Below are positions 1 to 9,218 of a stretch of 64,000 bases of DNA, one piece after another. The DNA is taken from NCBI RefSeq assembly GCF_001544475.1, contig NZ_FCNW02000018.1, positions 1-64,000 of the forward strand, read 5' to 3'. This stretch comes from Caballeronia humi (GTDB lineage: Bacteria > Pseudomonadota > Gammaproteobacteria > Burkholderiales > Burkholderiaceae). Every line of letters begins with the position of its first letter. Within the stretch, counting starts at the first letter, position 1. The notes beneath the pieces were generated by a model. The model was not told where the DNA came from. It made no database searches and saw only the letters and a program-made list of their open reading frames with translations. Position numbers and translations under genes: made by a program.

Positions 1-291
1 GGTGCCGCCAGCCGTTGCACCGCCGAAGCCCTTGCCGCCGGCCGTCGTCGTGTTGATGTGGCTCGTCGTTGCGTTGGTCGAGTTGCCCGTGACGTTGTAG
101 CCCTTGCCGGCCGTTGCCGTGGCGTGTCCGTTTGCTGCGCCTGCATCGGTTGCGCTGAAGTGGCCGTAGCCGAGAACGGCAGCGGCCGTCGAGCCACCCG
201 AAGTCGAGCTCGAGCTGGAGCTCGTGCCCGTTGCGAACGCTGCGACGGAAGCGAGGGAGAGAACTGCGGCTACGATCAGATTGCGTTTCAT
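1..291 (-). CDS. Secreted Gly/Ser/Thr/Ala-rich hypothetical protein (C-terminus outside window)
   Basis: The start codon is at 291 on the minus strand, preceded by GGAGA eight bases upstream; the 97 codons visible run off the left edge. Residues 1-20 form a clear Sec signal peptide (MKRN, hydrophobic core, AFA cleavage motif). The mature part is low complexity: a run of six serines, then Gly-, Ala-, Thr- and Asn-rich sequence with spaced G-K-G-Y and G-K-G-F motifs and no cysteine. I do not recognise a family. The composition suggests an exported, flexible or surface-associated protein. The 5' leader carries an 8-bp inverted repeat at 327-350 and another repeat at 404-420. Gene reality is well supported by the signal peptide, SD and codon bias; function is unknown. 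Confidence 0.7.
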   Translation of the reverse strand, partial: MKRNLIVAAVLSLASVAAFATGTSSSSSSTSGGSTAAAVLGYGHFSATDAGAANGHATATAGKGYNVTGNSTNATTSHINTTTAGGKGFGGATAGGT

Positions 292-873
292 GGTGTGTCT
301 CCGGTTTGATGGCGCACGGTTATCCAGCTACATGGACGCCGGCATGTAGCAGGTGAAGCGAATATCGTTGTCGGATTACTCAGGGCGTGCGGGTGCTTTC
401 ACGCGGAGCGTCGTGCTCCGGGCGATACAGCGCCTGGCGCCTTAAGCGTGATGCGCGTTCAGCAACGCGCTCGTGAAATTCTTGGCTTGGAGATGACAGT
501 GACGGCGCTCTGGCCGTGTGAGGCGGTGTCGCGTGTCTGCAAAGAGGCGCGATTGGCGGCCACGCCAGCGATGCTCATTTGTTTTTGTGCGTTCTTCATC
601 TCGATCCCCGTAGCATCGTATGTCGATGCCCTTCTTGTAGGTTCCTTACGATGTACCTACGTTTGATGGGACTTTACGGAAGACCGACATTCAGATTCGT
701 TCGACAACCAACACTAATCCTTACAACGGAATTGCTCATGCAATTGTTGGTTCGATAGCGCTCATTGAGCGTGGCGGGATGCGGGAAATCGCTTATGCGG
801 AGGGGCTTTGAGGGGGGTCGACGTGTGTCGATACCCAGCGCGAGCGCGCTGGGCAAATCAATCCTGCGTGCGA
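292..873. other. Intergenic region with several inverted repeats, no convincing gene
   Basis: This 582-base stretch separates the secreted protein from the end of nasA. It holds inverted repeats at 327-350 (8-bp arms, loop of 8), 404-420 (6-bp arms) and 706-752 (8-bp arms AACCAACA/TGTTGGTT far apart), and the stem-loop at 834-853 listed separately. A plus-strand open frame at 448-666 has a hydrophobic C-terminal half but no Shine-Dalgarno sequence and atypical codon use, so I do not call it. The part nearest 291 should contain the promoter of the secreted protein; I see no clear -35/-10 pair. Confidence 0.5.
834..853 (-). terminator. Stem-loop 20 bp downstream of nasA
   Basis: A perfect 8-bp inverted repeat CCCAGCGC / GCGCTGGG closes a four-base loop just past the nasA stop codon at 874. 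There is no U-rich tract on either side, so it is either a non-canonical terminator or a 3'-end stabilising hairpin for the nitrate operon transcript. Confidence 0.4.
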
Positions 874-3615
874 TCAGACGGTGCTCAAGCGTGCCATTTC
901 AGTTTCGACGATGAGCTTCTTCAACTCCGGCACGCATGAACCGCAATTGCCGCCGGCCTTAAGACAGGACGTGATCTCCGCCGCGGTCTTGAGCCCTTGC
1001 TCACGAATTGCGCTGCAGATCGTATTGCGTCCGACGCCAAAGCAGGAGCAAACGGTGGGTCCTGTATCGACGCCCTTCCCCACCGGCTGTCCGAGCAAGA
1101 GACCGATGCGGTCTTCCTCGTCTAGCTCGTCCTTTGCGAACAGAGTCGAAAGCCAGGTACGCGCGGGCAGTTCAGGCCGCTCGGAAAGAAACACGCAAGC
1201 CTCGATGCGGTCGTTCACGACATGCACCGCGCGATACACGCCTGCGGAACGGTCCTCGTATTCCAGCCAGTCGGCATGCGGATCATCGACGTCGAGCATC
1301 GCGCGCGCCCATGCGCGATGATCGTCGGAGCCTTCGAAGTGCTTGCGGCCCGCCAGTTCGTAACGCACGAATTGCGCGCCCTGGATGCGTGTCCAGTAGG
1401 TTACGTCGTCAAGCAAAGGCGTCGCGCGGCTCAAGGCAAAGCCATGCCACGACACGTGAAATTTCTCGACGGCAACCGGCGTGTGTTTGAACTCCGGTTC
1501 GCCTGAAACAGGGTCGACCACCGGGTTCACCACGGCGCCCACGCGCGCATCGGAGGCAACCTGGTCGTTCCAGTGGATCGGCACGAACACGCTGCCGCGC
1601 GACATGCCGCCGCCATGCTGGACGCGCGCGACCATCGATCCCCAGCGGCTCGACACGCGCGCGAGTTCGCCCTCGCGCACGCCGCATGCGAGTGCGTCCT
1701 GCGGATGCATGTCGATGAACGCTTCACCGATGTGACCCGCGAGTTTCGCCGACTTGCCTGTACGCGTCATCGTGTGCCATTGGTCGCGCACCCGGCCCGT
1801 GTTGAGCACGAGCGGATAGTCGTCGTCGATGGCGTTGACCGGCAGGCGCGGCGGTGTTGCGATGAAGTGAGCGCGACCGTCCGCGTGACGATAGCGATGG
1901 TCACCGAAGAGTCGCTCCGTTCCGTTCGCGGCGGCGTCCGTCACAGGCCATTGAATTGGCGCGAGCGCGTCATAGCGTGCGCTGTCCATGCCCGTCAGGC
2001 CGTCGAGATTGAAGGCACGCGCAATGCGGTCTTCATCGTTACGATGAGCGCTCAGTCGCGCGTGTTCATCGAAGATTTCGTGCACGTTCCTGAAGTCGAA
2101 GCCTGCATAACCCATGCGACGCGCGACATCGCAAATGATCCGCCAGTCCGCGCGCGCTTCGCCGGGAGCGGGAAGAAACGCGCGCTGACGCGAGATGCGG
2201 CGCTCCGAATTCGTAACCGTGCCGTCCTTCTCGCCCCAGCCGAGCGCCGGCAGCAACACATGTGCGAACGCGTTCGTATCGGTGCGCTCGATGATGTCCG
2301 AACTCACCACGAGTTCGCATCGATCGAGCGCGCGTTTCGCCTGCTCGCCATCGGGCAGGCTCACGACCGGGTTCGTGCCCATGATCCAGACGGCCTTGAC
2401 GCGGCCCGCTTCAATCGCGTTGAAGAGATCCACGGCCTTCAGTCCCGGTCGCGTCGCGATCGACGGTGATTCCCAGAACGTCTGCACGAGTTCGCGGTGT
2501 TCGGCGTTATCGAGTTCGAGGTGCGCGGCCAGCATGTTCGCGAGGCCGCCGACTTCGCGTCCACCCATTGCGTTAGGCTGCCCGGTGAACGAGAACGGCC
2601 CCATGCCGGGCTTGCCGATGCGTCCCGTCACGAGATGGCAGTTGATGATGCTGTTGACCTTGTCGGTGCCCGCGCTCGACTGGTTGACGCCCTGCGAATA
2701 CACCGTCACGACACGCTCGGTGCGCGCAAAGAGACGATAGAACTCGAGCAGTTCATGCGCATCGATCTTGCAGGCCCTGGCCGTTTGCGCGAGATCGAAA
2801 CCATCGGTTGCGGCGAGCGCGGCATCGAAGCCCGACGTGTGCGCATCGACGAACGCGGCGTCGGTCGTATCGTGTTCCGCGAGAAACGCGAGCAGGCCGT
2901 TGAAAAGGTGCACGTCGGTGCCTGACTTGAGCGGCAGATGCAGGTCGGCCATTTCGCAGGTCGCCGTGTAGCGCGGATCGATCACGACGATCTTCATCTC
3001 CGGCCGCTTCTCCTTCATCTTCACGATGCGCTGAAAGAGAATCGGATGACACCATGCCGTATTCGACCCGACCAGCACGACGAGGTCCGCGAGTTCGAGG
3101 TCCTCGTAATTCACCGGCACGATGTCCTCGCCAAACGCGCGCTTGTGCCCCGCCACCGACGACGACATGCAAAGCCGCGAGTTCGTATCGATGTTCGCGC
3201 TGCCGACGTAACCCTTCATCAGCTTGTTGGCGACGTAGTAGTCCTCGGTCAGCAACTGGCCCGATACGTAGAGCGCGACCGCATCGGGGCCGTGTTCATC
3301 GATGATGCGTTTGAAGCCGTTCGCGACCACGCCGATTGCATCGCTCCACGGCACTGCGTGCATGGCGCCGCTCTCCTTGTCGCGCAGCTTCGGTTGCAGC
3401 AGCCGCCCGTCGAGGCCTACCGTTTCGCCGAGTGCCGAGCCCTTCACGCACAGGCGCCCGAAGTTCGACGGATGCGTTTCGTCGCCAGCGATGTCGGGTT
3501 GCGCGTGCCCGCGCGGCGTGGCCTTCACGCCGCAACCGACGCCGCAATACGGGCACGTGGTCTTCACGGTCGAAGAGGAAGCCGGCGACGAAATAGGGAT
3601 GACGGGAAAGCTCAC
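874..3615 (-). CDS. nasA: Assimilatory nitrate reductase catalytic subunit
   Basis: 913-residue cytoplasmic molybdopterin oxidoreductase that reduces nitrate to nitrite. The N-terminus has the [4Fe-4S] motif C21-x2-C24-x3-C28-x27-C56. C149 in an N-S-R-L-C-M context is the expected Mo ligand. The molybdopterin dinucleotide-binding domain lies towards residues 640-760. The C-terminus carries a BFD-like [2Fe-2S] domain with C856, C858, C891 and C894, an arrangement found in NasA proteins that take electrons from a flavoprotein partner. No Tat signal is present, consistent with an assimilatory enzyme. It is the last gene of the narK-nirB-nirD-oxidoreductase-nasA operon and starts 13 bp after the preceding stop. 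Family assignment is very secure. Confidence 0.97.
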   Translation of the reverse strand: MSFPVIPISSPASSSTVKTTCPYCGVGCGVKATPRGHAQPDIAGDETHPSNFGRLCVKGSALGETVGLDGRLLQPKLRDKESGAMHAVPWSDAIGVVANGFKRIIDEHGPDAVALYVSGQLLTEDYYVANKLMKGYVGSANIDTNSRLCMSSSVAGHKRAFGEDIVPVNYEDLELADLVVLVGSNTAWCHPILFQRIVKMKEKRPEMKIVVIDPRYTATCEMADLHLPLKSGTDVHLFNGLLAFLAEHDTTDAAFVDAHTSGFDAALAATDGFDLAQTARACKIDAHELLEFYRLFARTERVVTVYSQGVNQSSAGTDKVNSIINCHLVTGRIGKPGMGPFSFTGQPNAMGGREVGGLANMLAAHLELDNAEHRELVQTFWESPSIATRPGLKAVDLFNAIEAGRVKAVWIMGTNPVVSLPDGEQAKRALDRCELVVSSDIIERTDTNAFAHVLLPALGWGEKDGTVTNSERRISRQRAFLPAPGEARADWRIICDVARRMGYAGFDFRNVHEIFDEHARLSAHRNDEDRIARAFNLDGLTGMDSARYDALAPIQWPVTDAAANGTERLFGDHRYRHADGRAHFIATPPRLPVNAIDDDYPLVLNTGRVRDQWHTMTRTGKSAKLAGHIGEAFIDMHPQDALACGVREGELARVSSRWGSMVARVQHGGGMSRGSVFVPIHWNDQVASDARVGAVVNPVVDPVSGEPEFKHTPVAVEKFHVSWHGFALSRATPLLDDVTYWTRIQGAQFVRYELAGRKHFEGSDDHRAWARAMLDVDDPHADWLEYEDRSAGVYRAVHVVNDRIEACVFLSERPELPARTWLSTLFAKDELDEEDRIGLLLGQPVGKGVDTGPTVCSCFGVGRNTICSAIREQGLKTAAEITSCLKAGGNCGSCVPELKKLIVETEMARLSTV

Positions 3616-3628
3616 GTTTGGTTCCGGT

Positions 3629-4891
3629 TCAGGCGGCCAGCGCCTCGCAAAGGGTCTTGCCGAACAGCAACTGGCTGCGCAGCGCGGAGATGTCGGTGCG
3701 GTTCTGGATCAGGTCGAAGTACCAGCCGCCGTCCTTCACGTCGCCATAGAGCACGGCGCCGATCACGCGCCCGCCTTCCAGCACGAGCCGCTTGTAGATG
3801 CCGCGCTTCGGATCGCGCAACACGAGGTCCTCGCTCCCCGGCCCGCCGATGAAATCGCCCGCCGAATAGAGATCGACGCCCGTCACCTTGAGCTTCGTCG
3901 CGGTCGCGCGCTGCACGTAGCGGCGATGCCCCGCGCCCGCGAGATGCGCGCCCGCGACACGCGCCTGATCCCAGATCGGTGCGACGAGCCCGAAGGTCGC
4001 CGTGCGATGCTGCACGCATTCGCCGACCGCATAGACGCGCGGATCGTAGGTCTGCAACGTATCGTCGACGACGATCGCGCGTTCGCAATGCAGCCCTGCT
4101 GCTTTCGCGAGATCGATGTTCGGACGCACGCCTGCCGTCATCACGACGAGGTCGGCGGGAATCTCGGCGCCGTCGGCGAAACGGACGGCCGTCGCGCGAT
4201 CCGGGCCGACGATCTCCGCCGTGTTCGCCGCGAGCATGAAGCGCATGCCCTTTGCCTCGAGCGTGCGTTGCAGGAGCGTCGACGCGCTCCTGTCTAGCTG
4301 GCGATCCATCAACGCATCGGTGACGTGTACGACGGTTACGTGCATGCCCTGGCGTTGCAGGCCGTTGGCCGCTTCGAGCCCAAGCAGGCCACCGCCGATG
4401 ATCACCGCGTGGCGATGGTCGCGCGCGGCCGTGAGCATCGTCTCGACGTCCTGGATATCGCGAAACGCGATCACGCCCGGCAGTTGATGACCCGGCACCG
4501 GAATGATGAACGGCTTCGAACCGGTGGCGATCAGCAGGCGGTCGTAGCGCGCCTCAATGCCTCTTTGCGAACGCACGATGCGGCGCGCGCGATCGATCCC
4601 GGTAACCGGATCGCCTGCGTGGAGTTCGATTCCGTTTTGCGTGTACCAGTCGCGCGAGTTGAGGATGATGTCGTCGACACTCTTCTCGCCTGCGAGCACC
4701 GGCGAGAGCAGGATGCGGTTGTAGTTGCCGTACGGCTCGGCGCCGAACACGGTGATATCGTAAAGATCGGGCGCGAGCTTGAGCAACTCTTCGACCGTGC
4801 GCATGCCCGCCATGCCGTTGCCGATCACGACGAGCTTCAGACGCCGTGCCCCCGTGCCGCCACCGCTCGACGATGCATGCTCGATCCTCAT
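3629..4891 (-). CDS. NAD(P)/FAD-dependent oxidoreductase, probable electron donor to nitrate reductase
   Basis: 420-residue pyridine-nucleotide-disulfide-type flavoprotein. The first Rossmann motif (VVIGNGMAG, FAD) follows a short Ser/Gly-rich leader near residues 20-30, and the second (IIGGGLLGLE, NAD(P)H) lies near the middle. The FAD-contacting segment G-x-R-P-N-I-D-L follows. It resembles the N-terminal half of NirB and the NasB/NasC-type reductases that feed electrons to NasA. I chose the ATG at 4891 because it overlaps the nirD stop codon as ATGA; an ATG at 4903 in the same frame is the alternative. Its position between nirD and nasA, and the BFD domain on NasA, support the donor role; direct partnership is inferred. 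Confidence 0.88.
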   Translation of the reverse strand: MRIEHASSSGGGTGARRLKLVVIGNGMAGMRTVEELLKLAPDLYDITVFGAEPYGNYNRILLSPVLAGEKSVDDIILNSRDWYTQNGIELHAGDPVTGIDRARRIVRSQRGIEARYDRLLIATGSKPFIIPVPGHQLPGVIAFRDIQDVETMLTAARDHRHAVIIGGGLLGLEAANGLQRQGMHVTVVHVTDALMDRQLDRSASTLLQRTLEAKGMRFMLAANTAEIVGPDRATAVRFADGAEIPADLVVMTAGVRPNIDLAKAAGLHCERAIVVDDTLQTYDPRVYAVGECVQHRTATFGLVAPIWDQARVAGAHLAGAGHRRYVQRATATKLKVTGVDLYSAGDFIGGPGSEDLVLRDPKRGIYKRLVLEGGRVIGAVLYGDVKDGGWYFDLIQNRTDISALRSQLLFGKTLCEALAA

Positions 4892-5235
4892 GCCGCGACC
4901 CATACCTTGCCGGCTGCAACCTTTGCAGGGTACGACGCGACCGAGTGCGCAGGCACTTCAAGGCATTCGCCGGTGCGCAGATCGAAGTGATGCTTGTAGA
5001 TCGGCGAGGCCACGACGACGCGTTCGCCCAGGCTGCCGATCAATCCGCGAGAGAGCACGGAGGCTTGCGAGTTGGGGTCGTAGTTGTTGATGGCGAAAAC
5101 TGTATTGTTACCGTCGGCGACGTGGAATACGGCCACTTGCGCGCCATTGATCAGCGCGCACACACCCGTGTCGGGGACTATTTCGTGCAGGTCACAGACT
5201 GGGGTCCAGGATTGGTCGATTCGCTCTGCGTTCAT
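4888..5235 (-). CDS. nirD: Nitrite reductase (NADH) small subunit NirD
   Basis: 115-residue Rieske-like small subunit of the cytoplasmic assimilatory nitrite reductase. It contains the conserved core around SRGLIGS and SPIYKHHFDLRTGECLE. As usual for NirD, the Rieske cluster ligands are not retained: the corresponding region has Y-K-H-H but no C-x-H pair. It follows nirB by 37 bp and overlaps the next gene by the ATGA junction at 4888-4891. Length and position match the family. Confidence 0.95.
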   Translation of the reverse strand: MNAERIDQSWTPVCDLHEIVPDTGVCALINGAQVAVFHVADGNNTVFAINNYDPNSQASVLSRGLIGSLGERVVVASPIYKHHFDLRTGECLEVPAHSVASYPAKVAAGKVWVAA

Positions 5236-5272
5236 GATCCGTTTTCCTTTGGGTTACACCGGTTTAAGAAAA

Positions 5273-7816
5273 TCAAGCGCCAGCAGAATCCAGAACCGCG
5301 ATAGGAATCACGCGCCCCGCACGTTCCTCGACGGTGGCCGGCCGAATCTGCCCTCTCTCCTCGACGAAGGCGACATTCCCATCACCCTGATCGCTGTTCA
5401 CGAAGTGACGGAAGCGCTTGCGCGTCTCGGGATCGGTGACGGCCTTCTTCCACTCGCACTCGTACGTATCGATGACAAGCTGCATCTCGGCCTCGAGTTC
5501 ATCCGACAAACCGAGCTTGTCATGCACGACCACATCGACGAGATAGTCCAGTCCGCCTTCGAGGATGTCACGCCAGACACTGGTCCGTTGCAACCGGTCC
5601 GCTGTGCGGATATAGAACATCAGGAAACGGTCGATGTAACGAATGAGCGTGTCCTTGTCGAGATCGGACGCGAGCAGTTCGGCATGACGCGGCTTCATCC
5701 CGCCATTGCCGCAGACATAGAGATTCCACCCCTTCTCCGTCGCGATGATGCCGATGTCCTTGCCCTGCGCTTCAGCGCATTCCCGCGTACATCCGGAGAC
5801 ACCAAACTTGATCTTGTGGGGCGCACGCAAACCCTTATAGCGATTCTCGACCTCGATCGCGAGCCCGACCGAATCGCCGACGCCGTAGCGGCACCAGGTC
5901 GATCCGACGCACGACTTCACCGTGCGCAACGACTTGCCATACGCATGTCCCGATTCGAAGCCAGCCGCAATCAGCTCTTCCCAGATGAACGGCAACTGCT
6001 CGACACGCGCGCCAAAAAGATCGACACGCTGCCCGCCAGTGATCTTCGTATAAAGCCCATACTTCTTCGCGACTTGCCCGACCGCGATCAATCCCTCGGG
6101 TGTCACTTCACCGCCCGGCATGCGCGGCACGACGGAATACGTGCCATCGCGCTGAATGTTCGCCAGGTAGTAGTCGTTCGAGTCCTGCAGGCTTGCGTGC
6201 TCCTTCTTCAGCACGAACTCGTTCCAGCACGAAGCAAGCACGCTCGCGACAACCGGCTTGCAGATATCGCAGCCGTGCCCGCGTCCATGCTTCGCGAGCA
6301 GCGCACCGAAACTCTTCACGCCTTCAACACGAACGATGTGATACAGCTCCTGACGCGAATAAGGAAAGTGCTCGCAGACATGATTGTTCACGCTCATGCC
6401 CTGCCGCTTCATCTCGGACTTCATCACTTGCGTGACGAGCGGCACGCAGCCGCCGCACGATGCGCCGGCCTTGCAGGCGGCCTTCATCGCGCCGATGCTC
6501 GTCGCGCCCGCGCACACCGCTTCGCATATCTCCGCTTTCGTCACGTTGTTGCACGAGCAGATCTGCGCTGCGGCCGGCAACGCCTCGACGCCGAGCGCGG
6601 GCTTAGCCTGTCCATCCGATTGCGGCAGGATCAGGAACTCCGGTGCTTCCGGCAATTCGATGCGGTTCAGCATCATCTGCAGGAGCGTGCCGTATTCGCT
6701 CGCATCGCCGACCATCACGCCGCCCAGCAGATACTTGCCGCAATCCGATACCACAAGCTTCTTGTATACCTGCTTGCGCTCGTCGCTGAACTGATAGGTG
6801 CGGCTGCCCGGCGTCTTGCCGTGCGCATCGCCGATGCTCGCCACATCGACGCCCATCAGCTTCAGCTTCGTGCTCATGTCCGCGCCGCCGAATTCGGCCG
6901 CTTCGCCCAGCAACTGCTTGGCCGTCACGCGAGCCATGTCGTAGCCCGGCGCGACCAGACCGAACACCTGACCGTTCCACACTGCGCATTCGCCGATCGC
7001 GAAGATGTTTTCATCGCTCGTGCGGCACGCATCGTCGATCACGATGCCGCCGCGCGCGCCCACTTCCAGACCCGCCGCGCGCGCGATCTCGTCACGCGGA
7101 CGGATGCCCGCGGAGAACACGATCATGTCGGTATCGAGATGCGTGCCGTCGGCGAACTGCATGCGGTTCGTGCCCGTCTCGCCATCGACGATCGCTTGCG
7201 TGCTGCGCTGCGTATGCACCGTCAGGCCCAATTCCTCGATGCGGCTTTTCAGCACGCGCCCGCCGCCTTCGTCGACCTGCACGGCCATCAGACGCGGCGC
7301 GAATTCCACGACATGCGTTTCCAGCCCCATATCGCGCAGCGCCTTCGCGCATTCGAGACCGAGCAGCCCGCCGCCGACCACCGTGCCCGTCTTCGAGCGC
7401 GCACCACATTCGCGCATCGCTTCGAGGTCTTCGATCGTGCGGTAGACGAAGCAGTCCGCGCGGTCGCTGCCCGCGAGCGGCGGCACGAACGGATAGGAGC
7501 CGGTCGCGAGCACGAGCTTGTCGTAGTCGAGCGTCTCGCCGGTCGAGACCGTCACCGTGCGCGCCGCGCGATCGATCGACACCGCCCGCGCGTTCAGCTT
7601 CAGCACGAAGTTCTCGCGCTCGAAGAAACCGGGTGCGACGAGCGACAGGTCGTCCGCCGTCTTGCCTGCGAAAAACTCGGACAGGTGCACGCGATCGTAG
7701 GCCGGACGCGGCTCTTCGCACAGCACGGTGATGTCGAGCCCTTCCGCCTGGGTGTCGGCGAGGCATTCGAGGAACTTGTGGCCGACCATCCCGTGACCGA
7801 TGACGATGATTTTCAT
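5273..7816 (-). CDS. nirB: Nitrite reductase (NADH) large subunit NirB
   Basis: 847-residue siroheme and [4Fe-4S] enzyme that reduces nitrite to ammonium with NADH. Domains in order: FAD/NADH-binding flavoprotein module (GHGMVG at residues 7-12, second GGGLLG motif near 150), a BFD-like [2Fe-2S] region near 415-465 (CSCN, CGGC), a second BFD-like segment (CEHF, CDIC), and the siroheme/[4Fe-4S] sulfite/nitrite reductase domain with C-V-G-S-T-W-C and C-T-R-E-C ligand motifs. Its siroheme demand explains the divergent cobA. It starts 10 bp after narK with an AAGGA site. Length is typical. Confidence 0.97.
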   Translation of the reverse strand: MKIIVIGHGMVGHKFLECLADTQAEGLDITVLCEEPRPAYDRVHLSEFFAGKTADDLSLVAPGFFERENFVLKLNARAVSIDRAARTVTVSTGETLDYDKLVLATGSYPFVPPLAGSDRADCFVYRTIEDLEAMRECGARSKTGTVVGGGLLGLECAKALRDMGLETHVVEFAPRLMAVQVDEGGGRVLKSRIEELGLTVHTQRSTQAIVDGETGTNRMQFADGTHLDTDMIVFSAGIRPRDEIARAAGLEVGARGGIVIDDACRTSDENIFAIGECAVWNGQVFGLVAPGYDMARVTAKQLLGEAAEFGGADMSTKLKLMGVDVASIGDAHGKTPGSRTYQFSDERKQVYKKLVVSDCGKYLLGGVMVGDASEYGTLLQMMLNRIELPEAPEFLILPQSDGQAKPALGVEALPAAAQICSCNNVTKAEICEAVCAGATSIGAMKAACKAGASCGGCVPLVTQVMKSEMKRQGMSVNNHVCEHFPYSRQELYHIVRVEGVKSFGALLAKHGRGHGCDICKPVVASVLASCWNEFVLKKEHASLQDSNDYYLANIQRDGTYSVVPRMPGGEVTPEGLIAVGQVAKKYGLYTKITGGQRVDLFGARVEQLPFIWEELIAAGFESGHAYGKSLRTVKSCVGSTWCRYGVGDSVGLAIEVENRYKGLRAPHKIKFGVSGCTRECAEAQGKDIGIIATEKGWNLYVCGNGGMKPRHAELLASDLDKDTLIRYIDRFLMFYIRTADRLQRTSVWRDILEGGLDYLVDVVVHDKLGLSDELEAEMQLVIDTYECEWKKAVTDPETRKRFRHFVNSDQGDGNVAFVEERGQIRPATVEERAGRVIPIAVLDSAGA

Positions 7817-7826
7817 GACCGCGTCC

Positions 7827-9155
7827 TTAGTTGACTACGCCGTTGTTGACCGAGAGCGCGCTTTCGCGCAACGCGGCTTCCCGTGCCTTGTGCTCCGGGC
7901 TGAAGCGCACCGCGAGCGCGCACAGCGCCGAGACCGCGACGAGCATGCCGAGCATCGAAAGCGTCTGCTGCACGTTGCCGACGCCCTTCATCAGGAAGCC
8001 CGCCGCCACCGCGCCGACGTTGCCGCCCGCGCCGATCACGCCCGCCACGCCGCCGAGCGCCTTGCGGTCGATGAACGGCACGAGTGCGTAGGTCGCGCCG
8101 CAGGCCATGTGCGTGAAGAGGCCGAACACGAGCATCGCGACGATCGCCAGCGCGACGCCTTCGGCGTGCGCGAACCAGAAGAGGCCGATGCCTTCGCCCG
8201 CGATCAGCGCGAAGAGGAGCGTCGAGCGCACGTCGAGCCCGCGCTTGGCCGCCACCTTGTCCGAGAGCCAGCCGCCGAGTGCGCGGGCGAAGAGCGCGAG
8301 AAGGCCGAAGCTGCCCGCCGCGATGCCCGCTGCCTTCAGCGAGAGCTGGAAGTGATCGACGTAATAGATGGCCGCGATGTTGTGGATGAACACTTCGACA
8401 CCGAAGCACGCCGCGTACGTCACGAACAGCATCCACACGCGATAGTTCGCGCAGGCGGTGCGGAAGCTGTCCCAGCCACCCTTCTTGCCGCCGTCGATAG
8501 CGATGCCGCGTGCGCGCAGATCGGAGAAATCGCCTTGCGGGCAGTCTTGCGTATAGCGCCAGTAGAAGAAGGCCATGACCGGCATCGCAATGCCCGGCAC
8601 GAGCAGCGCGACGCGCCATGCCGACTGTTCGCCCACGCCGATCACGATCGCCGCCGCGACGAGCAGCGGAACGAGCGCCTGCGAAGCGCCCGCGCCCGCG
8701 TTGCCCCAGCCGGCGGTCGTCGCGTTCGCGGTGCCGACGACGTTCGGCGCGAACATCACCGACGTGTGGTACTGCGTGATGACGAAGCTCGCTCCGATCG
8801 CGCCGATCGCGAGGCGGCACCAGAGGAAGCTCTCGTAGCCCGTCGCGAGCGCCGCGCCGAACACCGGCACCGCGCCGGCAAGGAGAAGCGCCGAATACAC
8901 CTTGCGCGGGCCGAAGCGGTCGCACATCGGACCGACGACGAGACGTACCAGGATCGTCACCGCGACGGCGGCGATGTTGATGTTCGCGATCTGGTCGACG
9001 GAGAGGTTGAACTCCTTTTTGATGAGCGGCATCAGCGGCGCGCAGGCGAACCACGCGAAGAAGCAGACGAAGAACGCCATCCACGTGAGGTGGAAAGCGC
9101 GCATCGGCGGCGTGCGCATGCTGAAGAGATCGATTCGGGTTGCCTTGTTTGCCAT
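7827..9155 (-). CDS. narK: MFS nitrate/nitrite transporter (NarK/NasA type)
   Basis: 442-residue inner-membrane major-facilitator protein with about 12 hydrophobic segments. It carries both glycine-rich nitrate-signature motifs of the NNP family: A-G-W-G-N-A-G-A-G in the first half and G-A-G-G-N-V-G-A-V in the second. The chosen ATG at 9155 has GGAAAAG upstream. The open frame continues far upstream, but those codons cover the terminator and the sigma-54 promoter, so the longer start is rejected. It is the first gene of the operon and should import nitrate for NasA/NirBD. Regulation is described in the leader entries. Confidence 0.95.
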   Translation of the reverse strand: MANKATRIDLFSMRTPPMRAFHLTWMAFFVCFFAWFACAPLMPLIKKEFNLSVDQIANINIAAVAVTILVRLVVGPMCDRFGPRKVYSALLLAGAVPVFGAALATGYESFLWCRLAIGAIGASFVITQYHTSVMFAPNVVGTANATTAGWGNAGAGASQALVPLLVAAAIVIGVGEQSAWRVALLVPGIAMPVMAFFYWRYTQDCPQGDFSDLRARGIAIDGGKKGGWDSFRTACANYRVWMLFVTYAACFGVEVFIHNIAAIYYVDHFQLSLKAAGIAAGSFGLLALFARALGGWLSDKVAAKRGLDVRSTLLFALIAGEGIGLFWFAHAEGVALAIVAMLVFGLFTHMACGATYALVPFIDRKALGGVAGVIGAGGNVGAVAAGFLMKGVGNVQQTLSMLGMLVAVSALCALAVRFSPEHKAREAALRESALSVNNGVVN

Positions 9156-9159
9156 TTTC

Positions 9160-9218
9160 TTTTCCAGAAAAAGAAAAGGCGTCCCGCGAAACAGATGTCG
9201 ATCTGCTCGGGGGACGCC
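9160..9218 (-). terminator. Leader attenuator (intrinsic terminator) of the narK operon
   Basis: On the minus strand, arms GGCGTCCC (9218-9211) and GGGACGCC (9185-9178) form an 8-bp stem. An inner hairpin CAGAT/ATCTG with a four-base loop sits on top (9192-9205). The run TTTTCTTTTT follows immediately. It lies between the predicted transcript start and the narK Shine-Dalgarno site, so unless prevented it should stop the operon before translation. Its 5' arm overlaps the second ANTAR hairpin (9212-9225). Confidence 0.85.

Noticed and set aside
448..666. 72-codon plus-strand frame with hydrophobic C-terminal part
   Set aside because: No Shine-Dalgarno sequence, codon use unlike neighbours, and no recognisable family.
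5084..7834. 916-codon plus-strand open frame opposite nirB and nirD
   Set aside because: It is antisense to well-supported NirB/NirD; the translation is rich in His/Arg and lacks family motifs. Long antisense frames are expected in this high-GC codon bias.
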